64,000 nucleotides of DNA from an uncultured Acetatifactor sp. (GCA_934402375.1 CAKRUB010000008.1:1-64000), one strand, 5' to 3'; positions 9,184 through 18,400 are shown, counted from the stretch's first letter. The notes: generated from the letters alone by a model not told the origin. Made by a program: numbers and translations.

Positions 9184-10434
9184 TCAATCCCTCTTAAAAA
9201 TATCTCTCGTGTAAACTTTATCCTTTACATCATCCAAACAGTCGTCATAGCGATTTGCAATAATGGCTTGGCTGCGCTTCTTAAACTCATCCAAATCATT
9301 AACAACTACTGATCCAAAGAACTTCTCGCCGTCTTTCAACGTCGGCTCGTAAATCACCACTGTAGCACCCTTGGCCTTGATACGTTTCATAACACCTTGG
9401 ATCGAACTTTGTCTAAAATTATCGCTGTTACTCTTCATGGTCAGACGATAAACGCCAACAACAACTTCTTTCTCCTTACTCTCATCCCAGCTATCATTAG
9501 CTACATAGGAACCAGCAATTTCCAGTACACGATCTGCAATAAAATCTTTACGAGTTCTGTTACTCTCAACAATAGCTTCAATCAGATTTTCTGGAACATC
9601 AGCATAGTTTGCCAGCAGCTGTTTCGTATCCTTAGGTAGGCAGTATCCACCGTAACCAAAGGACGGGTTATTATAATGAATACCAATACGAGGATCAAGG
9701 CAAACACCATTGATGATCTGCTGAGTATTCAGCCCCTTCATCTCGGCGTAGGTATCCAGTTCATTAAAATAGCTGACACGCAAAGCCAGATAGGTGTTGG
9801 CAAACAGTTTGACAGCCTCTGCCTCAGTGAAGCCCATAAACAGGGTATCAATGTTTTCTTTAATTGCTCCTTCCTGCAGTAGTTTTGCAAAAGTGTGTGC
9901 AGCCTTTACCAGACGAGCATTATCCACATCGGTACCAACGATGATACGAGAAGGATAAAGATTGTCATACAGAGCCTTGCTCTCGCGCAGGAACTCTGGG
10001 CTAAAGATAATGTTGTCGCAATGGAACTTCTCACGAACACTTGCAGTGTAACCAACCGGAATCGTGGACTTAATGACCATGATAGCTTCCGGGTTGTACT
10101 CAATGACGAGCTTGATAACAGCTTCCACCGCACTGGTATCAAAGAAATTCTTCTTGCTATCGTAATTTGTAGGTGCAGCAATGACCACGAAATCCGCATC
10201 ACTGTATGCTTCCTTTGCATCCAGCGTTGCCGTCAGATCCAACTCTTTCTCTGCCAGATACTTTTCAATGTATTCATCCTGAATCGGGGACTTCTTACTG
10301 TTGATCAACTCTACTTTTTCAGGCAAAATGTCCACTGCCGTCACCTGATGGTGCTGTGCCAGCAGCGTAGCAATGGAAAGGCCAACATAACCAGTTCCAG
10401 CAACAGCAATCTTTAAATCCTTAAACTCACTCAT
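9184..10434 (-). CDS. ugd: UDP-glucose 6-dehydrogenase
   Basis: NAD-dependent four-electron oxidation of UDP-glucose to UDP-glucuronate. The NAD site [11 protein letters not shown] is at residues 11-20, and the catalytic Cys is C265 in [11 protein letters not shown]. The length of 416 fits the short bacterial class (HasB/Cap3A type). The following epimerase-type gene upstream (10458-11522) would convert the product to UDP-galacturonate. Its base composition is more balanced than the genes downstream, so it belongs to the conserved half of the capsule locus. Confidence 0.95.
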   Translation of the reverse strand: MSEFKDLKIAVAGTGYVGLSIATLLAQHHQVTAVDILPEKVELINSKKSPIQDEYIEKYLAEKELDLTATLDAKEAYSDADFVVIAAPTNYDSKKNFFDTSAVEAVIKLVIEYNPEAIMVIKSTIPVGYTASVREKFHCDNIIFSPEFLRESKALYDNLYPSRIIVGTDVDNARLVKAAHTFAKLLQEGAIKENIDTLFMGFTEAEAVKLFANTYLALRVSYFNELDTYAEMKGLNTQQIINGVCLDPRIGIHYNNPSFGYGGYCLPKDTKQLLANYADVPENLIEAIVESNRTRKDFIADRVLEIAGSYVANDSWDESKEKEVVVGVYRLTMKSNSDNFRQSSIQGVMKRIKAKGATVVIYEPTLKDGEKFFGSVVVNDLDEFKKRSQAIIANRYDDCLDDVKDKVYTRDIFKRD

Positions 10435-10457
10435 TTTACTAACCCTCTATTTTCCCT

Positions 10458-11522
10458 TTATTTATAAAACTCAGCGTACCACTCAGCGAAGTTCCGCAAA
10501 CCAGTTCTCAGGTCAGTACTAGGCTTGTACCCAAAGTCACGCTCCAATGCGCTGGTATCTGCATAGGTCACCGGCACATCACCCGGCTGCATCGGAACCA
10601 GCTCCTTGTGTGCCTCGAAGTCGTAGTCTTCTGGCAACACCTTTGCACGAACCAGCTCCTCAGAAAGAATCTGCACAAAGTCCAGCAGATTTTCCGGTTT
10701 CTGGTTACCAATGTTATAAACAGCATACGGCGGAATCGGCAGACCGTCCTCTCCGCTCTTGCGGTCAGGTGCTTTCTTCATCACACGGACAACACCCTCA
10801 ACGATATCGTCTACATAAGTAAAGTCACGCTTGCAGTTACCGTAGTTGAAGATTTTGATAGTCTCGTCCTTCGCCAGCTTGTCAGTGAATCCAAAGTAGG
10901 CCATGTCAGGACGACCTGCCGGACCATAGACAGTAAAAAAACGTAATCCAGTGGATGGAATATTGTACAATTTTGAATAGGCATGTGCCATCAGCTCATT
11001 GGATTTCTTGGTTGCGGCGTATAAGGACACAGGGTTATCCACCTTGTCGTCAGTGCTATACGGAATCTTTTTATTAGAACCATAAACACTGGAGGAAGAA
11101 GCATACACCAAATGCTCTACACCAGTCTGACCATTATCATAGGAATGACGGCAAGCTTCGAGAATATTAAAAAAGCCGACCAAGTTGGATTCCACATAGG
11201 CATCCGGGTTGGTGATGGAATAACGCACACCAGCCTGTGCCGCAAGGTTGACGACCACAGACGGCTTGTACTTCTCAAATAAGTCATTTACTAATTCCTT
11301 GTCAGCAATATTGCCCTTAACAAAAACAAATGTAGAATAAGGATATAACTCCCTTAAGCGGTATTCTTTTAAAGAAACATCATAATACGAATTCATGTTG
11401 TCAATGCCGACTACTGTAGTCGAGACTGATTCCTGACAAATCTTTCTTGCAAGATATGAACCGATAAAGCCAGCTACTCCGGTAATAAAGACTGTTTTGT
11501 TGTCTAATTCAATTTTACACAT
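10458..11522 (-). CDS. UDP-glucuronate 4-epimerase-like NAD-dependent epimerase
   Basis: Short-chain dehydrogenase of the extended epimerase class: the NAD motif GVAGFIG is at residues 15-21 and the catalytic YxxxK is Y168-K172. The GLRFFTVYGPAGRPDMA stretch and the QPGDVPVTYAD stretch are characteristic of UDP-glucuronate 4-epimerases (Cap1J/LspL/GAE group) rather than GalE. With Ugd it would supply UDP-galacturonate to the capsule. GGAG lies 7 nt before the ATG. Specificity is inferred from these motifs and the neighbouring ugd. Confidence 0.85.
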   Translation of the reverse strand: MCKIELDNKTVFITGVAGFIGSYLARKICQESVSTTVVGIDNMNSYYDVSLKEYRLRELYPYSTFVFVKGNIADKELVNDLFEKYKPSVVVNLAAQAGVRYSITNPDAYVESNLVGFFNILEACRHSYDNGQTGVEHLVYASSSSVYGSNKKIPYSTDDKVDNPVSLYAATKKSNELMAHAYSKLYNIPSTGLRFFTVYGPAGRPDMAYFGFTDKLAKDETIKIFNYGNCKRDFTYVDDIVEGVVRVMKKAPDRKSGEDGLPIPPYAVYNIGNQKPENLLDFVQILSEELVRAKVLPEDYDFEAHKELVPMQPGDVPVTYADTSALERDFGYKPSTDLRTGLRNFAEWYAEFYK

Positions 11523-11597
11523 ACATTCTTCCGCTCCAAATCCATGTACATAATCCTTACTATGCTAAACAGAGATATGTCTTCTTACCTCTCCCCC

Positions 11598-13049
11598 TTA
11601 CATCGCCCCGCTTCTCTTGACCACCGCGCCGATCGTCATCAGGACAATCTTTACATCCTTCCCGAAGCTCCACTCGCTGATATACTTTGCATCCAGCTTG
11701 ACGACTTCTTCAAAGTCAATGATCTCGCTTCTTCCGCTGACCTGCCATAATCCGGTCAGCCCTGGCTTGATTGCAAGTCTTGCTCTGTGATGCAGATCAT
11801 ATTTTTCCCACTCATCCACTGTGGGAGGTCTGGTTCCTACGAGGCTCATGTCACCCATTAGTATATTAAAAAACTGCGGGAATTCGTCGAGACTCCAGTC
11901 CCGAATAAAGTTTCCGATACCTTTCTTCACCCTGCCGTCCGACAGCTTCTTACAGCCAATGATACGGGGATCATACTTGACCTTGAACATCATACCGTCC
12001 TGAACACGGTTCTCTTTCTCAAGCTCCTTCTTTTTCTCCTCCGCATCCATGCACATGCTTCGGAACTTATACATCTTAAATTTCTTTCCGTTTCTTCCCA
12101 CCCTGACCTGTTTGAAGAAGATAGGACCCGGAGACTGAATGAAGATGATGGGACCTAAAATAATCGTCAGAATTAAAGTAGCCAACGAACCGACAATACC
12201 GGCAACGATATCCATCAACCGCTTCATAAACACTGCGCCAACACTGATATTATTGATGCTTGAGGTCAGTACGGTATGCCCTCCGATACGCTCTAAGAAC
12301 TGCTTCTGACCGTATGGATTTTCTAACTCCTCCTGAAGATTGATATGAAGGACAAGCCCCATTCTCATCAGCTCTTCTATCAGCTGTCTGGGGAAATCAC
12401 ATTCACGGGGAACGTCAATAAATACCTCATCGATCCATTCCTTGTTGAGCTTCTTCATCGTGGCATCCTGATTAGGGAACAGTGGAATGCCGTCCAACTC
12501 ACGTTGTTCCCTGCCATCCAGCGTTACAATACCTACAATCCGGTATCTTCCGAGACAGCTCTTATAAATATCCTCTGTGATCTTCTGTATTCTCTGTGTT
12601 GTAGTAACAATCAACAGCGTCTTCTCTCTTACACCGTTCAACCGCTTCCGCAGATAATATTTCCACAGAAGTCTCCCGGCATAGTTAAAGCACATATAGA
12701 ACGCTGTCATAAGACCGATCACTGTTCTCGAAACTTCAGAACCGCTCTTAATCGTAAACAAATAAAAAGTGGCACATAACATCAGCAGGCATACCTGACG
12801 GAGCGTAGCCCGGAATTCGTTATAGTACCCTCTTTTCAACACATTTTTATAATTGTTTGTGAACACACAAAGCAGCAAATCCGCCAACGACAGAAAAAGG
12901 AGCATACTGAAATAGACATTATCTCCATAGGGATTTCTGAAGCCATGTCTGATATAAAAAGCAATTACGAAGGCAATATTCAGCCAGACAATATCCAACA
13001 GAATAAAGTCTATATGCTTCATCCACTCCTGAGAATCTCTGCGGTACAC
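11598..13049 (-). CDS. Polyprenyl glycosylphosphotransferase (CpsE/WcaJ type initiating sugar transferase)
   Basis: It starts repeat-unit synthesis by moving a sugar-1-phosphate onto undecaprenyl phosphate. Four N-terminal membrane helices (residues 20-130) are followed by a CoA-binding-like domain, one further helix, and the conserved catalytic domain. That domain carries KRLMDIVAG, MYKFRSM, the DE pair in SLDEFPQFFNILMGDMSLVG, TRPP and KPGLTGLWQVSGRS. The GTG at 13049 is chosen: a GGAGG sits 7 nt before it. An earlier TTG at 13070 has no such site. The first sugar is probably glucose or galactose, but this cannot be determined here. Confidence 0.92.
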   Translation of the reverse strand: MYRRDSQEWMKHIDFILLDIVWLNIAFVIAFYIRHGFRNPYGDNVYFSMLLFLSLADLLLCVFTNNYKNVLKRGYYNEFRATLRQVCLLMLCATFYLFTIKSGSEVSRTVIGLMTAFYMCFNYAGRLLWKYYLRKRLNGVREKTLLIVTTTQRIQKITEDIYKSCLGRYRIVGIVTLDGREQRELDGIPLFPNQDATMKKLNKEWIDEVFIDVPRECDFPRQLIEELMRMGLVLHINLQEELENPYGQKQFLERIGGHTVLTSSINNISVGAVFMKRLMDIVAGIVGSLATLILTIILGPIIFIQSPGPIFFKQVRVGRNGKKFKMYKFRSMCMDAEEKKKELEKENRVQDGMMFKVKYDPRIIGCKKLSDGRVKKGIGNFIRDWSLDEFPQFFNILMGDMSLVGTRPPTVDEWEKYDLHHRARLAIKPGLTGLWQVSGRSEIIDFEEVVKLDAKYISEWSFGKDVKIVLMTIGAVVKRSGAM

Positions 13050-13086
13050 CTTTGTTCCTCCTTTGTGCAATCACAGAACGGTCTCT

Positions 13087-13806
13087 CTACTCGTCCTCAC
13101 CGTTTCCATAGTTTCCATAATACTTTCCGTAGTACTTACCGTAATATTTGCCGTAGTACTTGCCGTAATAGCCCTTGCCGCTCATGTTGACCTTATTTAA
13201 AACGCAGCCAAGAATTTTACATCCTGTCAGTGCCAGCTGATCCTTCACACGCTTTGCAAACCGATAGCTGATAGCTCCGCTCTCAATAATGATAATGACA
13301 CCATCACAGCACTTTGAAACAACCGCTGTATCAATAACACTTCCAAGAGGCGGTGTGTCAATAATTACCATGTCATATTTCTGTCTTGCAGCCTCTACCA
13401 TCGTCTGGAATCTGTTTCCCCCCAGAAGTTCACTGGGATTGGGCGGCACAGGACCGGCAAAGAGCAAATGAAAGTTCGGCGCATCCGTCTCACAGATTGC
13501 TGCGTCAAGCTCCGCCTTGCCGGCAAGATAGTTTGTCAGTCCATAGCGGACTTTTCCCTTTTTATGTCTCGATCTCATAACGCTCTTTCTGAGGTCAGCA
13601 TCAATCAAAATCGTCTTCTTTCCACTCTGGGCAAAGGATCTTGCCATCTCATAAGAAACGCTGCTCTTACCTTCATTCGGCGTGCAGCTCGTAACACAGA
13701 TCACATGAACGTCCTCTCCCGAAAATTCGACATTGGCGCGAAGTGTCTTAAATGCCTCTTTTGTACGAAAGTCCTGCATTTCCTGCTTTAATTCAATGGT
13801 CTGCAT
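13087..13806 (-). CDS. cpsD: CpsD/CapB family tyrosine-protein kinase
   Basis: A cytoplasmic BY-kinase that partners the membrane protein CpsC and controls polymer length and export. The Walker A is PNEGKSS after VTSCT, Walker A' is TILIDADLRKS, and Walker B is MVIIDTPPLG. The C-terminal tail (last ~25 residues) is a run of GKYY units with about ten tyrosines, the autophosphorylation cluster. It overlaps the 3' end of cpsC by 19 nt, implying coupled translation. The DNA under the tail is a 12 bp tandem repeat that could change copy number without shifting frame. Confidence 0.93.
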   Translation of the reverse strand: MQTIELKQEMQDFRTKEAFKTLRANVEFSGEDVHVICVTSCTPNEGKSSVSYEMARSFAQSGKKTILIDADLRKSVMRSRHKKGKVRYGLTNYLAGKAELDAAICETDAPNFHLLFAGPVPPNPSELLGGNRFQTMVEAARQKYDMVIIDTPPLGSVIDTAVVSKCCDGVIIIIESGAISYRFAKRVKDQLALTGCKILGCVLNKVNMSGKGYYGKYYGKYYGKYYGKYYGNYGNGEDE

Positions 13807-14645
13807 ATCTCTTTCTGCTCCTTTTCCATATCCAGTACTTCTATCGCTTCCTTTTCACCACTCGACGGGTTCGATTCCTTTTCCTTCGATTTGTGCTCTT
13901 TGTCTTTTTCCGGCGGATTCTTTGCTCCCAAAAAGTTCTTTTTCTTATCTGCGGATGTATCGAAATCGGGAATCAATGCCAGAGTTGAAAGCTCCAGATA
14001 TTTCTCCACATCCTCCGCAGACTTGATGGTATCATCCAACAGATATCTCAGAATAATAATTCCCATGGCAATAACTGCACCGATAAACGCACCGATCAAG
14101 GTCCACTTAAACACGGAAGGCTCCGACGGTGCTGCCGGCAGATTCGCTTCATCCGCAACATTTACCGCTTCAACATCTGTCACGGTCTTAATGTGCTCGG
14201 ATGCAATATCCCGGATGCTGTTTGCAATAATCTGCGCATTCTGGGGATTCGTATCCTTTACTGTAATATTAATAATGCGCGTGCCCGATGTATTCGTTAT
14301 CTGTATACGGCTCTTCAGGCTCTCACAGCTTTCAGACAGACCATACATACTGATGACCCGCTCCAACACATAGCGTCCCACGATCAGCTCTTCATAATCC
14401 TTCGTAAGCTGTGTGGCTAGCTGTGCATCACTGTAGGTCATTGCACTCTCATTCTGCTTGTTTGCAGAAATATAAATACTGGTTGTCGATTCATATTTGG
14501 GGGTAACGAGAAAGAAGCTTATCATAAATCCGGCAACTCCGGTTACAACGGCAGCCAGACATATGATCCAGACCCGATGTAGAAGCAGTCCGAAAAGATC
14601 CTGTAAATCAATTTCCATTATCTCATCCTGGTTAGAATTCTGCAT
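13788..14645 (-). CDS. cpsC: CpsC/Wzz-type chain length determinant, kinase activator
   Basis: Two membrane helices (near residues 27-50 and about 180-205) bracket an extracellular coiled domain, as in CapA/CpsC polysaccharide co-polymerases. The N-terminus has EIDLQDLFGLLLHR, the Wzz domain start. A proline-rich PAAPSEPSVFKW precedes the second helix, as in the family. The tail after helix 2 is long, charged and rich in Lys/Glu; it likely contacts the CpsD kinase. The ATG at 14645 is preferred; a TTG at 14654 is the alternative. The gene follows cpsB by about 15 nt. Confidence 0.9.
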   Translation of the reverse strand: MQNSNQDEIMEIDLQDLFGLLLHRVWIICLAAVVTGVAGFMISFFLVTPKYESTTSIYISANKQNESAMTYSDAQLATQLTKDYEELIVGRYVLERVISMYGLSESCESLKSRIQITNTSGTRIINITVKDTNPQNAQIIANSIRDIASEHIKTVTDVEAVNVADEANLPAAPSEPSVFKWTLIGAFIGAVIAMGIIILRYLLDDTIKSAEDVEKYLELSTLALIPDFDTSADKKKNFLGAKNPPEKDKEHKSKEKESNPSSGEKEAIEVLDMEKEQKEICRPLN

Positions 14646-14660
14646 GTTCCTCAATTCCTC

Positions 14661-15377
14661 TCATCTGTTCAGATATTTTTCGGCATTTCCACCGGTCAGT
14701 GCCCTTGCATAGCTTTCTCCGTATTTCTTCGCCAGAGCATCCGCACATTTCTTCATATAAGGTGCTCGTCCATGATCCCGATGACTGTCAGTGGAAACAA
14801 AATCCACAAGCTCCATCTGAAGTATCTTTTTGATCATTCTTTTGGTATTCCAATTCTTTGCATTTATTACAGAATCGCAGTTGACTTGTATCAACGCGCC
14901 CATTTCCTTCATCTCACTCAATGTAGAAAAATTCTTTTCCATCAGGGATGGGTATCTTTCTACATGTGCAATCACTGGCTGGTAATTAAATCCCAGTATC
15001 TCACGTATAGCATTTCGGATATAGGTTCTCTCCGCAATAGGTTCAAATTCAACCAGAATGCACTGTGAATCCCCCAATGTAATCACATTGCCGTCCTCCA
15101 GCCATTCCAGCATTTCTTCTACATAGTAATACTCTGTTCCCTTTTTCAGTTCAATGTCAATTCCCTCATCCCATGCTGCTTCACTGACCTGCTGGATTCT
15201 TTCCTCCACCTTCTTCAAGGTCGGATGCCCCTTTCCGGGCATGCAATGCGGTGTGGCATATATCGTTCCAATGCCTTCCTGCTCTGCAATCCGCAGCATT
15301 GCCAGTGTCATCTCCATGCTTTTTGAGCCATCGTCCATGGCTGGCAGGATATGAGAATGCATATCGGTGTAATTCAT
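14661..15377 (-). CDS. cpsB: CpsB/Wzb-type PHP tyrosine-protein phosphatase
   Basis: A manganese-dependent phosphatase that removes phosphate from the CpsD tyrosine tail. The PHP motifs are clear: DMHSHILPAMDDGS at the start, ATPHCMPG, HVERYPSL and DSHRDHGRAP near the end, carrying the metal-binding His and Asp residues. Start ATG at 15377 has AAAGGAG 8 nt upstream. An in-frame start at 15419 would run through a strong inverted repeat and is unlikely. It is the first gene of the cpsBCD-transferase group and may have its own control region at 15378-15520. Confidence 0.92.
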   Translation of the reverse strand: MNYTDMHSHILPAMDDGSKSMEMTLAMLRIAEQEGIGTIYATPHCMPGKGHPTLKKVEERIQQVSEAAWDEGIDIELKKGTEYYYVEEMLEWLEDGNVITLGDSQCILVEFEPIAERTYIRNAIREILGFNYQPVIAHVERYPSLMEKNFSTLSEMKEMGALIQVNCDSVINAKNWNTKRMIKKILQMELVDFVSTDSHRDHGRAPYMKKCADALAKKYGESYARALTGGNAEKYLNR

Positions 15378-15394
15378 TTCCAAACTCCTTTTCA

Positions 15395-15424
15395 TTGCGT
15401 TGCGCGTTTGCACGCGCAACGCAA
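15395..15424. promoter_or_regulatory. Perfect 12-13 bp inverted repeat in the cpsB leader
   Basis: The arms TTGCGTTGCGCG (15395-15406) and CGCGCAACGCAA (15413-15424) are perfect complements around a 6 nt spacer. The hairpin ends about 10 nt before the cpsB Shine-Dalgarno, so as RNA it would sit next to the ribosome site. No U-run follows, so it is not an obvious terminator. It could be a translation control hairpin or a protein-binding site. Confidence 0.6.
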
Positions 15425-15467
15425 CATAGAAACCAAACTACCGGTTTAGAACAATATTTTGTTTACA

Positions 15468-15489
15468 ATTTCATAAGGCCTTATGAAAT
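15468..15489. promoter_or_regulatory. 22 bp perfect palindrome upstream of cpsB
   Basis: ATTTCATAAGG followed directly by CCTTATGAAAT, with no loop, lies between the secreted protein gene and cpsB. A loopless 22 bp palindrome suggests a dimeric DNA-binding protein operator rather than an RNA hairpin. No further copy was noticed in the window. Confidence 0.5.
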
Positions 15490-15520
15490 CAGGTTTTTCT
15501 AAGCAATCAAATTCCGAATC

Positions 15521-16093
15521 TTAGAACTCGCCTGTCTTAGGAGCCTTTACGCCAGTTGCTGTAACATCTGCTGAATTAACTACCATAAATGCAACAGGGG
15601 AGAAGCTGGTAAATGTACCAACTACCTTAAGGTCATCTCCCAGTACAGCCTGTCCAACTACTTCCCACTGGTAAGGAGCTGCGCTCTGTCTATGAAGAAC
15701 ATAAACAAGATCACCCTTCTTAGCACCAGATACTACAAACGGAATCTGAACTCCGCCTGCAGGGATTTCTCCGTTGTAGGAAACATCAATGGTAGCCAAC
15801 AGCTTAGCTGTGGTAGGTACATTGAGGTCCTTCAGGAACTGCTCGCTGGATGCAACAGCCAGCACATCTGCAGCTACTTCCTTGGAAGGTGCTGCAACTG
15901 CAACGCCTGCAACAGATGCAGACACGCTGCTTGCAGAACTGATAACAGAATCAACAGGAGTTACTGCAGAAATCACGGTTCCAGCAGGGCTGGGTGTGAT
16001 AACTTCTCCTGAAGGGCTGGGTGCAGCGATCGTAGGAACAACCATAGCGATCATCATAACACCAGCCATAAGCATTGCATATAACTTTTTCAT
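15521..16093 (-). CDS. Small secreted protein with C-terminal APKTGEF, unknown function
   Basis: About 190 residues with a clear signal peptide (MKKLYAMLMAGVMMIAMVVP, cut after IAA). An Ala/Ser/Val/Pro-rich low-complexity stretch (about 20-85) and a compact C-terminal domain containing GTFTSFSPVAFMVV follow. It ends in APKTGEF. That resembles a clostridial sortase motif ((S/N)PxTG), but the hydrophobic anchor and basic tail that normally follow are missing. The ATG at 16093 has AGGAGG 10 nt upstream. It sits between the LCP ligase and cpsB, with a class B sortase two genes upstream. I do not recognise a family. Confidence 0.7.
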   Translation of the reverse strand: MKKLYAMLMAGVMMIAMVVPTIAAPSPSGEVITPSPAGTVISAVTPVDSVISSASSVSASVAGVAVAAPSKEVAADVLAVASSEQFLKDLNVPTTAKLLATIDVSYNGEIPAGGVQIPFVVSGAKKGDLVYVLHRQSAAPYQWEVVGQAVLGDDLKVVGTFTSFSPVAFMVVNSADVTATGVKAPKTGEF

Positions 16094-16134
16094 CGGCAAT
16101 CGTCCTCCTTTCATATCGTATAGAATGGTTTCTA

Positions 16135-16163
16135 TATATAAACACCCGTTTCCGGAATGTCTA
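16135..16163 (-). promoter_or_regulatory. Candidate sigma-A promoter for the secreted protein gene
   Basis: On the minus strand TAGACA (16158-16163), a 17 nt spacer and TATATA (16135-16140) lie about 45 nt before the start at 16093. The match is partial and is offered only as a candidate internal promoter. Confidence 0.35.
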
Positions 16164-16171
16164 TACCAAAA

Positions 16172-17389
16172 TTATTTTACTTCCTCATAAAAGACTTTCA
16201 GGATAAGTTCATACAGGGCTTTATCGTCTACATTAAACTCCTCGTAGACATTTTCCTTTGTGATAGTTCCCTCGACAGAAACCATGTCATCCATGGAGAA
16301 GTCACAATCCAGATACTCTGTGCACAGGAATACCGCCTGATCAAGGCTGATGCTCGTCACCATCTGTTTTTCAACCAGCTGATACAGCTTTGCCGGAAGA
16401 GTGAGATCCGCCTTGATACACTTCTTCGCCTGATCAATAAAGCCCTTCACAAACATTTTCTGCCGGGCAATCCGGCGGTTGTTCGCCCCGAGCTCAGTAG
16501 CATAAATATTTCGGGAATGAACAAAATCTACTGCTTGTTGCCCTTTCAGGGTTATCGTTTCTCCCGCCGTGAAAGTAGGTACAAACGCTGCCAGCTCATC
16601 CGGCACCGTGACAGTGACGCCTCCGATCGCATCATTCAGATCAGCAATCGTACTCATCGCCAGCGCGCAGTAACCGTGAATCGGTATTCCGTAAAACAGA
16701 TCCGATACCACCTGTTCCATCAGCTCACAGCTTCTCTCACGTCCGTTTCCGTATGCGTACTGCAAGGTGATCTGCGCCCGCTCTTTGCGTACAAACGTCC
16801 CATACATATCATAAAGTTCTATGGGCACCATAGTGTCACGCGATATATTAATTAATTGAATCTTCTTTGCCTTGTCATCCAGCACTGCAAGAATGACACA
16901 ATCAGCCTGTCCGCCCGCTCCGGGAGTCTTTGCCTTATCAATACCGTCCCGGCTGTCAATTCCCATGCAGAGAATGGTCAGCAGATTATCCTTGTACTGA
17001 TAAACCTTTCCGCCATAGCGAACCTGTCCTTTTTTCAGATCCGTACTGCTGCCCTCTTCGTTTTCATCAACGCTCTCTTCAGGCTGTTCTGATTCCGCAG
17101 ACGGTTGTTCCGACTCTCCTGACTCCGGAAGCTGTTGATCTGACTCTGTCGGCTTGCTTTCCGAGCTTTGCTCGTTATCCTCAGCCCATGATGGCTGGCG
17201 GAGCGTAACCTCTGTCTTCTGATTATTCTCAGCATGCTCCCTCAGCCCTGCTCTTCCCTTTTCCCGCAGATACCAGACATAGCCTGCCACAAGCAGTCCA
17301 AGAAGCAGAAGAACGGCAAGAATCACAACAATAATGCAGATAATCCTTGTCGCAGTTCTTTTTTTATGTCGTTCTGCCGCGCTACTCAT
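16172..17389 (-). CDS. LytR-CpsA-Psr (LCP) family cell wall ligase
   Basis: LCP enzymes transfer lipid-linked glycopolymers such as capsule or teichoic acid onto peptidoglycan outside the cell. One N-terminal membrane helix (about residues 15-37) is followed by an acidic Ser/Glu/Pro-rich linker (60-125). The LCP domain has LLTILCMGIDSRDG, the ADCVILAVL and INISRDTMVPI motifs with the catalytic Arg/Asp residues, and a later RIARQKMFVKGF region. It overlaps srtB by 8 nt (ATGAGTAG) with GGAGG before the ATG. Position at the head of the capsule locus suggests capsule attachment. Confidence 0.92.
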   Translation of the reverse strand: MSSAAERHKKRTATRIICIIVVILAVLLLLGLLVAGYVWYLREKGRAGLREHAENNQKTEVTLRQPSWAEDNEQSSESKPTESDQQLPESGESEQPSAESEQPEESVDENEEGSSTDLKKGQVRYGGKVYQYKDNLLTILCMGIDSRDGIDKAKTPGAGGQADCVILAVLDDKAKKIQLINISRDTMVPIELYDMYGTFVRKERAQITLQYAYGNGRERSCELMEQVVSDLFYGIPIHGYCALAMSTIADLNDAIGGVTVTVPDELAAFVPTFTAGETITLKGQQAVDFVHSRNIYATELGANNRRIARQKMFVKGFIDQAKKCIKADLTLPAKLYQLVEKQMVTSISLDQAVFLCTEYLDCDFSMDDMVSVEGTITKENVYEEFNVDDKALYELILKVFYEEVK

Positions 17390-18242
17390 CTTGATCCTCC
17401 ATCAGCACCGCCTGCACATAAAACCTCAGTGACGGCTGCTTATATACACATGTAGCAAGCGTGATGATCTTGTCATCCTCCGTCACAGTCATATCTGTAT
17501 CAATATTTGCGCTCATATCCCGAATACTGAATACAGACTCCAGATAGTCCTTGTAAACCTCTTTCTTTGAAAAGTCAAAACTGTATAACAAATGTCTGTC
17601 GTCATAGGTGTGAACAGCAAATATCTTATAATGCAACACCTTATCCGGCAGATAGATAGTAACTTCTCTGTGTTCGTCAAAGAAATCCTTGTCTTCAAAT
17701 TTATGTAGCTGGGCAAACATGGTTCCATTCTTCATGTTATGTCCATAAATTACGGTATTATTATCCGTAAAATCCTTGCTGTTCAGGCTCTCCGTGTAAA
17801 TACATGCCGGTCTTCCGTAGGAGCCGTCTATATTGTGATTCAGATAATAAGCATCATCACTGGGATGCTGAAGGATTGGATAATCAATATCAGTCCCGGG
17901 AATTGTAATCCATGCATACACATCCGGGTTAATTTCCCACAATTCGTCAAACTTAATCGGGATTTCCTCTGCAGGCTGCTCTTCTTCCGCCGAATCAGAT
18001 ACTGCCTCACTGTCCTTCGATGCCTCAGCCGTGTCATCCTTCTTCATTCCGGCCAGAAGAGCGTTGATCTCCTCCTCAGTCATTGCCGGTTTTGCCTGCT
18101 GTAACTCTGCATCAGACACTTGAGAATTCTGCGCTCCCTCATCTGTCTGCCGGTAGATGAATTTGCTGATACCGCTCACGATAAAGAATACTGCCACCAA
18201 TCCGGCAATTCCCGCAAGCACAGTTATGATTTTACGCTTCAT
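17382..18242 (-). CDS. srtB: Class B sortase
   Basis: A 286-residue membrane-anchored transpeptidase. It has one N-terminal helix (residues 5-25), an acidic linker (35-95), and the sortase domain with catalytic His168 (YGHNM), Cys265 (TLATC) and Arg273 (SLRFY). The long helix between the last strands, EVYKDYLESVFSI, is typical of class B. The ATG at 18242 has AGGAG 8 nt upstream and replaces a TTG at 18248. It is the first gene behind the strong promoter at 18292-18320. A possible substrate is the PKTG-ending protein two genes downstream. Confidence 0.93.
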   Translation of the reverse strand: MKRKIITVLAGIAGLVAVFFIVSGISKFIYRQTDEGAQNSQVSDAELQQAKPAMTEEEINALLAGMKKDDTAEASKDSEAVSDSAEEEQPAEEIPIKFDELWEINPDVYAWITIPGTDIDYPILQHPSDDAYYLNHNIDGSYGRPACIYTESLNSKDFTDNNTVIYGHNMKNGTMFAQLHKFEDKDFFDEHREVTIYLPDKVLHYKIFAVHTYDDRHLLYSFDFSKKEVYKDYLESVFSIRDMSANIDTDMTVTEDDKIITLATCVYKQPSLRFYVQAVLMEDQDE

Positions 18243-18291
18243 ATGCAAATCTCCTGTACCATTTTCCTACAACTTTCAACAACACTTTACT

Positions 18292-18320
18292 ATTATATGC
18301 ACCTTCCCAATATACGTCAA
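18292..18320 (-). promoter_or_regulatory. Strong sigma-A promoter of the srtB-LCP-capsule operon
   Basis: On the minus strand, TTGACG (18315-18320), a 17 nt spacer and a perfect TATAAT (18292-18297). Expected transcription start is near 18285, about 40 nt before srtB. It is one of the best promoter matches in the window and probably drives the capsule genes. Confidence 0.8.
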
Positions 18321-18400
18321 GTTCTTTTTTAGGCACACGCCGTACGCCTCATATGCATATAAATATATTTTAAATATTGCACTTTGTCATTTATATTTCC

